This document shows positions 1-9,055 of a stretch of DNA of 64,000 nt, one piece after another. Where the stretch lies: positions 1,803,001-1,867,000 of the forward strand of contig NZ_JAKRKC020000001.1 in NCBI RefSeq assembly GCF_022664455.2, read 5' to 3'. The position numbers were made by a program, and so were the translations under genes. Source of the stretch: Actinomadura luzonensis. Lineage in GTDB: Bacteria > Actinomycetota > Actinomycetes > Streptosporangiales > Streptosporangiaceae. Position 1 is the first letter of the stretch. Each line of letters opens with the position of its first letter. Under the pieces are notes generated by a model, which worked only from the letters and a program-made list of their open reading frames with translations, made no database searches and had not been told where the DNA came from.

Positions 1-2607
1 GGTCGCGCTGGCGCCGGCCGCGACGCCGGAGCTGGCGATGCCGGCGTTGCGGAAGGAGGCGTCGTCGGAGCGGTTGGCGCCCTCGGTGTTCTCCTCGGGC
101 TGGAGGCTCAGCCGGTCGTAGAACTCCTTCAGGTACGCGGCCCCGGTGGTGGTGATGTTGTTGATGAAGTAGCCGCCGTTCGGCGAGCCGGTCATGTCGT
201 AGTTGTAGTAGACCTTGATCTTCGCGCGGTCGGTGGCGCTCAGCGAGGCGACGTAGAACTCCGAGCCGTTGAGCCCCTGCTCCTCGTCCGTCCACCAGCC
301 GAAGCGCACGTGCTTGGCCAGCGACGGGTTCTGCCGGGCGAGGGTGAGCGCGGCTTCGAGGAGGTTGGCCGAGCCGGAGCCGTTGTCGTTGATGCCGGGG
401 CCGGCCGAGACGCTGTCGAGGTGCGCGCCGGACATGATGACCTGGTTCTCGTCGCCGCCCGGCCAGTCGGCGATCAGGTTCGGGCCCGCGCCGCTCGTGC
501 AGTACGTCGTCGTGCAGCTCTGCCGAACGACGGTGTAGCCGGCCGCGCGCAGCTTGTCCTCCAGGTAGGTGACGGACTGCAGGTAGCCGTTGGTGGTGGA
601 GCGGCGGGTGCCGCCGTTGGCGGTCGCGATCGACTGGAGCTGCGCCAGGTGCGTCTTGACGTTGGCGAGGCTCACGTCGGGCGGGTCGCCGCCGCCGGGG
701 CCCTGCCCGACGGTGAGCGTGTAGGTGGCGGTGTGGGTGACGCTGCCCGTCCCGGTCACGGTGATCGGGTACGTGCCCTGCGCCGTGGCGGAGCCGGCCG
801 ACAGCGTCAGCGTCGAGGAGCCGCCCGAGGTGACGGACGCCGGGCTGAAGCTCGCCGTGGTGCCGCTGGGCAGGCCGGAGGCGGTGAGGTTGACGGTCTG
901 CGCGCTGCCCGAGGTGGTCTGGGTGCCGACCGAGACCGTGGCCTGCTGGCCGGGCGAGACGGTGCCGGACGACGGGGTCAGCGACAGCGAGAAGTCGTTG
1001 GTCGGAGTGCTGCCGCAGGCGGGCTCGCCGGAGGCGGCGGCCACGCTGACCGCGCTCCAGGCGGCCTTGGTGGTGTTGCACTCGGCGCTGTTCGCGCCGT
1101 ACAGCTCGATGGCGGCGGCGACGGAGGCGGCGCGGACGTTGGTGTAGCGCCACGTCGAGGTCTTGCGGCTGAGCGCGCCCAGGTAGATCTTTCCGGCCTT
1201 CTGGATGCCGACGCCGGTCACGGAAGATGGCCCGCCGGAGCAGATCGGGCTGGACGGCTTGCCGCCGCCGGGGTTGCTGCCCTCGGCCAGCAGGTAGAAC
1301 CAGTGGTTGAGGGGGCCGGCCGCGGCGTGCACCTCGGTGCTCGGGATGGAGGAGGAGTAGCAGTTGGGGTCGCCGAGCGCGGACGGGTTGTACATGTTGC
1401 GGATCGGGCCCTGGCCGACCAGGTCGACCTCCTCGCCGACCAGGTAGTCGGGCGGGTCCTGGGCGTGGTTGGCGTACGCCTCGGTGAGCGCGCCGAAGAT
1501 GTCGCCGGTGCCCTCGTTGATGCCGCCGTTCTCGTTGCCGGAGCCGGCGCCGCCCGGGGTGGTCTGGAAGATGGCGTGGCCGAACTCGTGCGCGACGACG
1601 TCGATGGGGGTCGCCTGCTGGGTGCCCGCCTGGTTGTGGCCGAAGTTCGTGTAGCTGCCGTTCCAGTAGGCGTTGACGTCGTTGAGGCCGACGCGGGCGG
1701 GGAAGCCGCGGCCGCTGCCGTTGATGCCGTTGCGGCCCAGCCAGTCGCGCAGCATGTCCCATTCGCGCTGCACGCCGTACAGGGCGTCCACGCAGGCGGT
1801 CTCCAGGTTGGTGCCGGAGCCGTTGCCCCAGGAGTCGTCGGTGCCGGTGTAGGCGCTGCCGCCCTGGCCGCCGCACTGGAGGCCGGGCCTGGTGCCGTCG
1901 GTCATCGCGTACGAGCTGCCCGAGCCGCTGGTCTGGATGGTGACCTGGCCGTAGTAGAAGCCGTTGCCGGTGCCTGCGCGGACCAGGTCGTAGGAGTCGG
2001 CGATCTTGCCGGAGCGGGCGTCCACGAACACGTGCTGGATGCTCGGCCTGCCGTCGGCGATGCCGCTGACCACGGCCTCCCAGGCCAGGCGGGGCCGCTC
2101 GCCCCAGGCCAGCACGACCAGCCGCGGCTCGCCCGTGTCGTCCACCCGCGACAGCTCGGCCCGCGCGACCTCGGTGGCGCGGGCGGCGCCGATCACGGCC
2201 TTGACCGGGACGTCGCGCGGGCTCGGCCCGGACGCCGCGACCGTGTCCCTGACGTGCCCGGCCGCGTCGGTGACCACGACGGCGTCGCCGCCGACCACGG
2301 GCAGGCCCTTGTACGTGCGCTCGTAGGCCACGTAGAACATGTCGCTCGCGCCGGGGGTGACCGAGACGCGGCTGTAGGCCTCGTCCGGGCCCCTGGTCAG
2401 CTCGTCGAGCTGGCTCGCGACGGCCTGGTCGGCGACCGCGGCGGCGCGGGAGGCGGGGTCGGCCTGGGCGGTGCTCCCGGCGGCTCGGGCGGTGTTCCCG
2501 GCTCGGGTGGCCCCGGGCGGGGCGGCGTACGCGGGCGGCGGCACCAGTGCCACCGTGGCGGCCGTGGCCAGGCCGGCCACCGCCGCCAGTAAGGCTTTGC
2601 TTCTCAC
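1..2607 (-). CDS. Secreted M4 (thermolysin-like) and M28 aminopeptidase fusion, 3' end outside window
   Basis: The visible part is 869 codons with no in-frame stop; the C-terminus lies beyond base 1. The GTG start at 2607 follows GAAAGGAG at 2618-2625, and the first ~28 residues are a signal peptide. A propeptide region leads to a thermolysin-type M4 domain with the zinc motif HEFGH at residues 340-344 and a downstream glutamate in GGINEGTGDIFG. After an Ig-like/PKD-like linker (about residues 530-630) comes an M28 domain like Streptomyces griseus aminopeptidase, with AHLDSV (His ~729), INDNGSG and WWTDEEQGLNGS as metal-ligand motifs. I checked that the HEFGH, linker and AHLDSV codons share one frame. 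The protein should be exported, and would combine endopeptidase and aminopeptidase activity in one chain. The architecture is seen directly; activity is inferred from the families. Confidence 0.9.
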   Translation of the reverse strand, partial: MRSKALLAAVAGLATAATVALVPPPAYAAPPGATRAGNTARAAGSTAQADPASRAAAVADQAVASQLDELTRGPDEAYSRVSVTPGASDMFYVAYERTYKGLPVVGGDAVVVTDAAGHVRDTVAASGPSPRDVPVKAVIGAARATEVARAELSRVDDTGEPRLVVLAWGERPRLAWEAVVSGIADGRPSIQHVFVDARSGKIADSYDLVRAGTGNGFYYGQVTIQTSGSGSSYAMTDGTRPGLQCGGQGGSAYTGTDDSWGNGSGTNLETACVDALYGVQREWDMLRDWLGRNGINGSGRGFPARVGLNDVNAYWNGSYTNFGHNQAGTQQATPIDVVAHEFGHAIFQTTPGGAGSGNENGGINEGTGDIFGALTEAYANHAQDPPDYLVGEEVDLVGQGPIRNMYNPSALGDPNCYSSSIPSTEVHAAAGPLNHWFYLLAEGSNPGGGKPSSPICSGGPSSVTGVGIQKAGKIYLGALSRKTSTWRYTNVRAASVAAAIELYGANSAECNTTKAAWSAVSVAAASGEPACGSTPTNDFSLSLTPSSGTVSPGQQATVSVGTQTTSGSAQTVNLTASGLPSGTTASFSPASVTSGGSSTLTLSAGSATAQGTYPITVTGTGSVTHTATYTLTVGQGPGGGDPPDVSLANVKTHLAQLQSIATANGGTRRSTTNGYLQSVTYLEDKLRAAGYTVVRQSCTTTYCTSGAGPNLIADWPGGDENQVIMSGAHLDSVSAGPGINDNGSGSANLLEAALTLARQNPSLAKHVRFGWWTDEEQGLNGSEFYVASLSATDRAKIKVYYNYDMTGSPNGGYFINNITTTGAAYLKEFYDRLSLQPEENTEGANRSDDASFRNAGIASSGVAAGASAT

Positions 2608-2815
2608 GGCTGTGTTGCTCCTTTCGGCGTTCCCCCGGGTCGGCGGCGCCGGTGAGCGCGCGGCGGCCGGCGCGGCGTCCGGGGTCGCCCGGGCGGCGCG
2701 TGCACGGCGGGGAAACTGGGGGGTGATGGGGGGTGTCGGGAAAGCGAGCGGGCCGTTTCGCCTTGTCGCCGCCGTACGCTAAGCGCTCCGTGGCGGGCGG
2801 GAAATACGTATGTGC

Positions 2816-2834
2816 ATCGGTACGTGTTACCGAT
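2816..2834. promoter_or_regulatory. Inverted repeat, possible operator
   Basis: ATCGGTA-N5-TACCGAT is a perfect 7-bp dyad, 45 bases before the AfsR-like start at 2879 and in the gap shared with the divergent metallopeptidase gene. It is short and GC-moderate and is not followed by a T-run, so it looks like a protein-binding site more than a terminator. The binding protein is unknown. Confidence 0.4.
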
Positions 2835-2878
2835 AATTCCGTTCCCGCTGGTCACCGGACATCTGGGACAATCGGCGC

Positions 2879-5800
2879 GTGCAGTTCGGCATCCTGGGGC
2901 CGCTCCTGGTCCGCACGCCCGACGGCCGGGAGATCCCGATCGGCGGCCCGCGCCCGCGCGCCCTGCTCGCCCTGCTGCTCCTCGACGCCGGGCGCACGGT
3001 CAGCCTCGACCGCCTCATCGACGGCCAGTACGGCGACGACCCGCCCGCCGGGGCCGCCAACGCCGTCCAGGCCCAGGTCTCCCGCCTGCGCCGGGCCCTG
3101 CCCGGGGGGCTGGTCGAGCTGCACGGCGCCGGCTACCGGCTGGCGGCCGAACGCGAGGACGTCGACTGCCACCGCTTCGAACGCCTCGCCCGCGAGGGGC
3201 GGAGGCTGCTCGCCAGCGGCCTCTGCGCGGGGGCGGCGGCCGTCCTCGGCGACGCCCTGGAGCTGTGGCGCGGGCCGGCGCTCGCGGACGTCTCCGACGC
3301 GCCGTTCGCCGGGCCGCAGGCGCGGCGGCTGGAGGAGCTGCGCCTGTCGGCCAGGGAGGACCTGCTGGCGGCCGAGCTGGCGCTGCCCGAGGCGAGCCCG
3401 GTAGGCGCGTTGCAGGAGCTGGTGGCCGCGCACCCGCTGCGGGAGCGGGCGCGCGGGCTGCTCATGCGCGCCCTGCACGCCGCCGGACGCCAGGCCGAGG
3501 CCCTGGCCGTGTACGAGGACACGCGGCGGCTGCTCGCCGACGAGCTGGGCGCGGACCCGTCGGCCGAGCTGGCGGCCCTGCACCTGGAGATCCTGCGCGG
3601 CGAGGCGGCCCCGCGGGCCGCGGTGACCAGGGCCGCGCCGCCACGGCAGCTCACCGGCTTCGTGGGGCGGGAGGAGGAGCTGGCGCGGCTCCGGTCCCTG
3701 GAGGACGCCCGGCTGGTGACGATCGTCGGGCCGGGCGGCACCGGCAAGACCCGCCTCGCCGTCGAGGCCACCCGCGCCTTCCCGCCGCGGCGCGAGGTGT
3801 GCTTCGTGGACCTCTCGCTCGTCGAGGCCACCCAAGGACGGCCGGGCGGTGGACAGGCCGGCCTGCCGGGCGGCGGGCAGGTGGCCGTGGCGGTGCTCGG
3901 GGCGCTCGGGCTGCGCGAGCCGGCGCTCCGCGCCCCCGGGGCCGCGCCGGGCTCCCTCGGGGCTACGCCGGGCTCGCTCGGGGCCGCGCCCGGCTCCCCC
4001 GGGCCGCCGGCGAGCGCGGCGGACGAGGCCACCGAGCGCGTCGTCGCCGCCCTGGCCGAGCAGGAGCTGACCCTCGTCCTCGACAACTGCGAGCACGTGG
4101 TCGCCGAGGCCGCCGCGCTCGCCCGCCGCCTGCTCACCGCCTGCCCCGGGCTGAGCGTCCTGGCCACCGGCAGGGAGCCGCTGAACATCACCGGCGAGCA
4201 CCTCATCCCCCTCGCCCCGCTGCCCGAGGAGCCCGCCGTCCGGCTGTTCGCCGAGCGGGCGGCGGCCGTGCGCCAGGGCTTCACGCTCACCCCGGACGCC
4301 CTCGACGCCGTCCGCCGGATCTGCGCCGCGCTCGACGGCCTGCCGCTCGCCATCGAGCTGGCGGCGGCCCGGGTGCGCACGTTCGGCGTCGCCGAGCTGG
4401 CCGCCCGGCTGGCCGAGCACGGCCGCTTCACGCTGCTGTCGCGCGGCGACCGCACCGCCGCCGCCCGCCACCGCACGCTGCGCGGCGTGGTCGAGTGGAG
4501 CTGGAGCCTGCTGGAGCCGGCGGAGCAGGAGCTGGCCCGGCGGTTCGCGGTGTTCGCGGGCGGGGCGCGGCTGGAGGCCGTGGAGGCGGTCTGCGGCGCG
4601 GACGCCGCCGGGCCGCTGGCCGGCCTGGTGGACAAGTCGCTGGTGGAGACCGACGGCGAGCGCTACCACATGCTGGAGACGATCCGGCTGTTCTGCGCGG
4701 AACGGCTGGCGGAGGCGGGCGAGGAGGAACGGCTGCGCCGGGCGCACGCCGCCTGGTTCCTGGAGCTGGCCAGGGCCGCCGACGACCACCTCTACCGGGC
4801 CGAGCAGCTCGGCTGGCTGGCCCGGTTGTCGGCCGACGACGCGAACCTGCGGGCGGCGCTGCGCTGGAGCGTCGAGCACGACCGGCCGGCGGCGATGCGG
4901 CTGGTGGCCGCGCTGACCATGTACTGGTGGCTGAGCGGCCGGCGCGGCCAGGCCATCGCGCCCGCCGCCCGCCTGCTCGACGCGATCGGCGCGGAGCCGC
5001 CCGAGGGGCTGGCGGAGGAGTACGTGCTGACGGTGCTGCACGCCGTCCCCGAGGCCGGGTCGCCGCACTGGGCGCGGGCCCGCGCGGCCTTCGGCTCGCT
5101 GGGCCGGCCGATGCGCTGCCGGTTCGGGCCCGCGCTGTGGGGCATGATCGCCGGGCCGCCGGAGGAGGGCGACGGCATCGGCGCCGTCCTGCCGCCGGAT
5201 CCGTGGAGCCAGGCGCTCGGCCGGCTCAGCCAGGCGCTGCTCGCGCTGATGCGGGGCCGGGTGGGGGCCGCCGAGCGGGAGCTGGAGGGCGTGCTGGCCG
5301 CGTTCGACGCCCTGGGCGAGCGGTGGGGCAAGGCGCAGGCGCTCGACTCGCTGGCGCTGATCACCAGCCGGCGCGGCGACTGGGCGCGGGCCATGCGGCT
5401 CTGGCACGACACGCTCGGGATGCTGGAGGAGCTGGGCGCGTCCGAGGAGCTGGTGGACGTGCTCGGCCGCCGCGCCGAGGCCCGCTGGCGGGCCGGCGAC
5501 CTGCGGGGGGCGGCGGCCGACTGCGAGCGGGCGGCCGAGCTGGCCCGGCTGGCCGGGCGGCCGGGGCTGCTGGTGACGGTCCACCTGCGGCTCGCCGAGA
5601 TCGCCCGGGTCCGTCCCGGGGAGGGCGGGCTGGAGGAGGCGGCCGGACGGCTGGCGGCGGCACTGGAGCTCGCCTCGGGGCCGGCGGCGGGCTTCACCGC
5701 GGCCGGCACCAGGTCACGGGTGCTGACGGCCCTCGGGCGGCTCGCCGAGGCCAGGGGCGACACGGCGGAGGCGGCCCGGCGGCACGGGGAGGCGCTGGCC

Positions 5801-6160
5801 GCCGTCCTGACGTTCCCGATCAACGACGACCTCGCGGCCGTCGCCGAGGGCCTGGCCGGCGCCGCCCTGACGGCCACCCGGGCCGCCCCCGACGCCCCGG
5901 CGGCCCCCGACGCCCCGGACGCTCCCGACGCCCCGGCCGTCCCGGACGCCCCGGACGCCGCCGGAGCGGCCGGGCGGGCGGCGCTGCTCGGGATCGGCGC
6001 CGCGCTCCGGGGCACGGCCGTCGCGGGCGACCCGGACGTGGCCGCCACCGCCGCCGCCGCGACCGCCGTCCTCGGCCCGGACGCCTTCGCCGCCGCCTAC
6101 GCCAGGGGCGCCGCCATGGACCGCCCCGAGGCCGTCCGCGTCCTGACGCAGACCCCCTGA
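2879..6160 (+). CDS. AfsR/SARP-type transcriptional regulator with BTAD and NB-ARC ATPase
   Basis: The 1093-residue protein has the AfsR layout. An OmpR-like winged-helix DNA-binding domain covers about residues 1-95 (starting QFGILGPLLVR). A bacterial transcriptional activation domain covers about 100-245. An NB-ARC ATPase follows, with Walker A GPGGTGKT near residue 285 and Walker B TLVLDNCEHV. The C-terminal half is helical and TPR-like. Such proteins activate secondary-metabolite or developmental genes, with ATP/ADP state as the switch. The GTG start lacks a strong ribosome site but begins exactly at the conserved N-terminus. Between Walker A and B sits an unusual Gly/Pro/Ala insertion encoded by a 21-bp tandem repeat, and residues ~1000-1030 are a Pro-Asp-Ala repeat. 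No biosynthetic cluster is adjacent, so the target is unknown. Confidence 0.88.
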   Translation: MQFGILGPLLVRTPDGREIPIGGPRPRALLALLLLDAGRTVSLDRLIDGQYGDDPPAGAANAVQAQVSRLRRALPGGLVELHGAGYRLAAEREDVDCHRFERLAREGRRLLASGLCAGAAAVLGDALELWRGPALADVSDAPFAGPQARRLEELRLSAREDLLAAELALPEASPVGALQELVAAHPLRERARGLLMRALHAAGRQAEALAVYEDTRRLLADELGADPSAELAALHLEILRGEAAPRAAVTRAAPPRQLTGFVGREEELARLRSLEDARLVTIVGPGGTGKTRLAVEATRAFPPRREVCFVDLSLVEATQGRPGGGQAGLPGGGQVAVAVLGALGLREPALRAPGAAPGSLGATPGSLGAAPGSPGPPASAADEATERVVAALAEQELTLVLDNCEHVVAEAAALARRLLTACPGLSVLATGREPLNITGEHLIPLAPLPEEPAVRLFAERAAAVRQGFTLTPDALDAVRRICAALDGLPLAIELAAARVRTFGVAELAARLAEHGRFTLLSRGDRTAAARHRTLRGVVEWSWSLLEPAEQELARRFAVFAGGARLEAVEAVCGADAAGPLAGLVDKSLVETDGERYHMLETIRLFCAERLAEAGEEERLRRAHAAWFLELARAADDHLYRAEQLGWLARLSADDANLRAALRWSVEHDRPAAMRLVAALTMYWWLSGRRGQAIAPAARLLDAIGAEPPEGLAEEYVLTVLHAVPEAGSPHWARARAAFGSLGRPMRCRFGPALWGMIAGPPEEGDGIGAVLPPDPWSQALGRLSQALLALMRGRVGAAERELEGVLAAFDALGERWGKAQALDSLALITSRRGDWARAMRLWHDTLGMLEELGASEELVDVLGRRAEARWRAGDLRGAAADCERAAELARLAGRPGLLVTVHLRLAEIARVRPGEGGLEEAAGRLAAALELASGPAAGFTAAGTRSRVLTALGRLAEARGDTAEAARRHGEALAAVLTFPINDDLAAVAEGLAGAALTATRAAPDAPAAPDAPDAPDAPAVPDAPDAAGAAGRAALLGIGAALRGTAVAGDPDVAATAAAATAVLGPDAFAAAYARGAAMDRPEAVRVLTQTP
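3938..4000 (+). repeat. In-frame 21-bp tandem repeat, 3 copies
   Basis: Three consecutive 21-base units encode the heptapeptides GAAPGSL, GATPGSL and GAAPGSP. They lie within the AfsR-like gene, between Walker A and Walker B. The unit differs by only a few substitutions from copy to copy. Length variation between strains would not break the frame. Confidence 0.85.
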
Positions 6161-6176
6161 CCGGCCCGGCGCGCCG

Positions 6177-6202
6177 CTGACAGGGGCGGCGGGACCTGTC
6201 AG
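6177..6202. terminator. Inverted repeat after the AfsR-like gene (terminator or operator)
   Basis: CTGACAGG (6177-6184) and CCTGTCAG (6195-6202) form a perfect 8-bp stem around a 10-base loop, 17 bases after the stop. No T-run follows. A further half-site CTGTCAG lies at 6219-6225, just before the monooxygenase start. It could therefore end the upstream transcript or act as an operator for the next gene. Confidence 0.45.
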
Positions 6203-6247
6203 CCGGTGGTCGCCGGGCTGTCAGCGCCGGACGCGAGGCTGCCTGAC

Positions 6248-7390
6248 ATGAAGAACGCGAACATCCTCATCTCCGGCGCGAGCATCGCCGGCCCCGCCCT
6301 CGCCCACTGGCTCGTCCGCGCCGGCTGCGCCGTCACCGTCGTCGAGAAGGCCCCGGCCCTGCGCCCCGGCGGGCAGGCCGTGGACTTCAAGGGCGCGACC
6401 CACCGCACGGTGCTGGAGCGGATGGGCCTCCTGGACGACGTCCGCGAGCTCCAGACCGGCGGCGCCGACCAGCACCTCGTGGACGCCCAGGGCCGCACCC
6501 TGGCGATCATGCCCGGCGAGTTCACCGGCGGCGACCTGGAGATCAAGCGCGGCGACCTGGCCCGCCTGCTCCACGAACGCACCGCCCCCGCCTGCGAGTA
6601 CGTCTTCGGCGACTCGATCACCTCGCTGACCGAGACCGGGGACGGCGTGCACGTGACCTTCGAACGGTCCGCGCCCCGCACGTTCGACCTGGTGGTGGGC
6701 GCGGACGGCATCCACTCCAACGTCCGCCGCCTCGCCTTCGGCCCGGAGCCCGAGCACGTGCGCTTCCTCGGCCACTACTACGCCCTCGTGGATCTCGACC
6801 AGGACTTCGGCCCGACCGGGCAGATGTACAACGAGCCCGGCCGCATGGTGGCGGTCGGCGGGCCGAAGGCGCCGGCGTTCTTCGTCTTCGCCTCCGGGCC
6901 CCTCGACTACGACCGTTACGACGCCGGCCAGCAGAAGGACCTCCTGGCGCGGGCCTACACCGGCATGGGGTGGCGGACGCCGGAGGTGCTGGCGGCGGTG
7001 CGCCGCGCGGACAGCGTGTACCTGGACTCGCTCAGCCAGGTGCGCGTCGACCGCTACAGCCAGGGGCGGGTGGTGCTCCTCGGCGACGCGGCCTACGGCA
7101 ACACGCTGGCGGGCTTCGGCACGGGGCTGGCCGTGGTGGGCGCGTACGTGCTGGCCGGCGAGCTGGCGGCGGCGGGCGGCGATCACCGTGCGGCCTTCGC
7201 CGCGTACGAGCGGATCTTCCGCCCGTACGCCAGGATCGCGAAGAACGGCAACGCCGGCCCCTTCCTCGCCCCCGGGTCGCCGTCGCGGATCCGGATGCGC
7301 AACTGGATGTTCAAGAACTCCCTGCTCCTCGGTCTGATGCAGAAGATGACCGACAAGTTCGCAACCGACATCGAGCTCAAGAGGTACTGA
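6248..7390 (+). CDS. FAD-dependent monooxygenase (aromatic hydroxylase family)
   Basis: The 380-residue protein is a PHBH-fold flavoprotein monooxygenase. The N-terminal FAD-binding Rossmann motif appears as ISGASIAGPALAHW. The DG motif is VVGADGIHSNVRR near residue 160, and the GD motif is RVVLLGDAAYG near residue 280. Enzymes of this family use NAD(P)H and O2 to hydroxylate or epoxidise aromatic, polyketide or tetracycline-like substrates in the cytoplasm. I chose the ATG at 6248 because the flavin motif begins six residues later; an upstream in-frame start at 6206 would add 14 unconserved residues. No substrate can be deduced from the neighbours, which include no polyketide genes. Confidence 0.85.
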   Translation: MKNANILISGASIAGPALAHWLVRAGCAVTVVEKAPALRPGGQAVDFKGATHRTVLERMGLLDDVRELQTGGADQHLVDAQGRTLAIMPGEFTGGDLEIKRGDLARLLHERTAPACEYVFGDSITSLTETGDGVHVTFERSAPRTFDLVVGADGIHSNVRRLAFGPEPEHVRFLGHYYALVDLDQDFGPTGQMYNEPGRMVAVGGPKAPAFFVFASGPLDYDRYDAGQQKDLLARAYTGMGWRTPEVLAAVRRADSVYLDSLSQVRVDRYSQGRVVLLGDAAYGNTLAGFGTGLAVVGAYVLAGELAAAGGDHRAAFAAYERIFRPYARIAKNGNAGPFLAPGSPSRIRMRNWMFKNSLLLGLMQKMTDKFATDIELKRY

Positions 7391-7423
7391 ACTTCCGCCG
7401 CTCCCCGCGCATCCAACCCGGAC

Positions 7424-8002
7424 ATGAGCAGACACCAGTGGCTCGCGGCCCTGACGGCCGCCGGCCTCGCCGCGACCGTGATCGCCGCCCCCGCCGCCGG
7501 AGCGGCCGCCCGCCCCTCCTGCCCGTCCCCGACGAAGGCCGACATCCGGAAGTCGGACGCCACCCGGAGCGACCACCCGCCGAAGGGCGCCACCGCGCTC
7601 AGGGGCGTCCGGGTGGGCTACCTCCCCGGGGGCTTCGCCTACGGACAGGTCACCGTCGCCCGCCACGACGGCCTCACCGAGTACAGCTACCTGTGGTCGG
7701 ACAACCGCGACGACGTCGCGCCCGGGCACCGGTCGTTGTCGGTGCGGGTGATCTGCTGGCCCCGGGCCAAGAAGCTGAGCCAGTTGCGGGACGCCCCGTT
7801 CTATGTCGGCACGTTCCCCCACGAGGTCGTGCGCACCGCCACGATCGGCGGCAGGCGCGTGCTCGTGCAGGAGGGCGACGGCGCGCTCGGGGCCGGCCGC
7901 CAGGTCGGCTGGGTGGAGCGCGAGGGCGTCGTCGTCACCGTGACGGCCTCGACGCCGCTCGTCCCGCGGCTCGGCCGGATCGTCAGGGGGATCAAGCTCT
8001 GA
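7424..8002 (+). CDS. Secreted protein of unknown function
   Basis: The protein has 192 residues. It opens with a clear Sec signal peptide (MSRHQWLAAL, then an Ala-rich hydrophobic stretch ending AAGAAA near residue 27). The mature part contains motifs such as GVRVGYLPGGFAYG and a C-terminal region rich in Val and Thr, and it looks beta-rich. I do not recognise the family. The gene starts 33 bases after the monooxygenase stop on the same strand, so the two may be co-transcribed. Its last 11 bases overlap the 3' end of the convergent methyltransferase gene. Confidence 0.7.
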   Translation: MSRHQWLAALTAAGLAATVIAAPAAGAAARPSCPSPTKADIRKSDATRSDHPPKGATALRGVRVGYLPGGFAYGQVTVARHDGLTEYSYLWSDNRDDVAPGHRSLSVRVICWPRAKKLSQLRDAPFYVGTFPHEVVRTATIGGRRVLVQEGDGALGAGRQVGWVEREGVVVTVTASTPLVPRLGRIVRGIKL

Positions 8003-8810
8003 CCCGTCCCACGCCGGCCGCGATGAGCACGTGCGGCGTGCCGTCGAGCAGCGGGACGTCCTCGTCGTCAGGGCCGAGCCGCCACTCGTGGACCGGCCGC
8101 AGCCCCGGCCCGATCAGCTCGAATCCCTTCAGCAGCCGCAGCACCTCCTCCCGGGTGCGGAAGGCGGCCTGCGCGGGGGTGCCGTCGGTGGCCTGGCGCA
8201 GCCGCTTGACGGCCTCGGGGTCGCTCTCGGCCAGGGCGTGCGTGAACACCAGGTAACTGCCCGGCGCCATCCGCTCCCGGAAGGCGGCGACGACGCCGGC
8301 CGGGTCCTCCTCGTCCATCACGTAGTGCAGCACGCCCACCATCAGCACGCACACCGGCTGGTCGACGTCGATCAGCCCGGTGACGTGCGGGTCCGTCAGG
8401 ATGTCGGCCGGCCGGCGCAGGTCGGCCTGGACGGCGGCGATGCCGGGGGCGTCGGCCAGCAGCACCTGGGCGTGCAGCCGCACCACCGGGTCGTGGTCCA
8501 CGTAGACCACCCGGCAGGAGGGGTGCACCGCCCGGACCGTCTCGTGGATGCTGGGCGAGGTGGGGATGCCGGTGCCCAGGTCGAGGAACTGCCGCACGCC
8601 CTGCTCGGCGAGGTGGCGCACCGCCTCGATCTGGAAGCGGCGGCTGGCCCGCGCCACGAGCCGGGTGTCGGGGGCGACCGCGAGCAGCCGGTCGGCGACC
8701 GCGCGGTCGACGGCGACGTTGTCCTTGCCGCCGAGCAGGTAGTCGTACACCCGGGCCGAGCTGGGCACCGTCGGGTCGACGCCGGGCGGAACGCGTTCTA
8801 GGTCGGTCAC
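7992..8810 (-). CDS. DUF574-family SAM-dependent methyltransferase
   Basis: This 272-residue protein matches the DUF574/Methyltransf_19 family that is greatly expanded in Streptomyces and Streptosporangiaceae. SAM motif I is FLDLGTGIPTS, preceded by RASRRFQIEAVRHLAEQG. A later acidic motif is RVVYVDHD, and the N-terminal signature SSARVYDYLLGGKDN is typical of the family. The enzymes are cytoplasmic with mostly unknown methyl acceptors; some members sit beside regulatory or polyketide genes. The ATG at 8810 gives the family's usual N-terminus. No partner gene is seen on this strand. Confidence 0.9.
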   Translation of the reverse strand: MTDLERVPPGVDPTVPSSARVYDYLLGGKDNVAVDRAVADRLLAVAPDTRLVARASRRFQIEAVRHLAEQGVRQFLDLGTGIPTSPSIHETVRAVHPSCRVVYVDHDPVVRLHAQVLLADAPGIAAVQADLRRPADILTDPHVTGLIDVDQPVCVLMVGVLHYVMDEEDPAGVVAAFRERMAPGSYLVFTHALAESDPEAVKRLRQATDGTPAQAAFRTREEVLRLLKGFELIGPGLRPVHEWRLGPDDEDVPLLDGTPHVLIAAGVGRVRA

Positions 8811-9055
8811 CAGCGCCCGTCTCCTTAGCCACGTGACAACGTGAACGCCATCCTACTCAACCGACCGAACGTTGTTCCGTCGGAAGGTCCGGTCAGCCGG
8901 GTTTCGACTGCAACACGTTCTAGCGGGCAGGAAAAACCCGGCCCCCTGAGGAAAAGAGAGCCGGATGGCCGATGCGGTGGCGGCCTTCGCCTGTGCATCC
9001 TGGTGGTGAAGGGTCCGGCGGGGGCCGGTCCCTCTCGGAGAGGAGTCACGAGGGA

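Noticed and set aside
310..2592. Very long open frames on the opposite strand of the M4-M28 peptidase and many other genes
   Set aside because: They are rich in Arg, Ala, Gly and Pro, lack recognisable domains and mirror real genes. In high-GC DNA the antisense frames stay open by composition.
2604..2855. Small reverse frame in the gap before the AfsR-like gene
   Set aside because: It has no ribosome site and an unlikely Arg/Pro composition, and it overlaps the peptidase promoter and the dyad.
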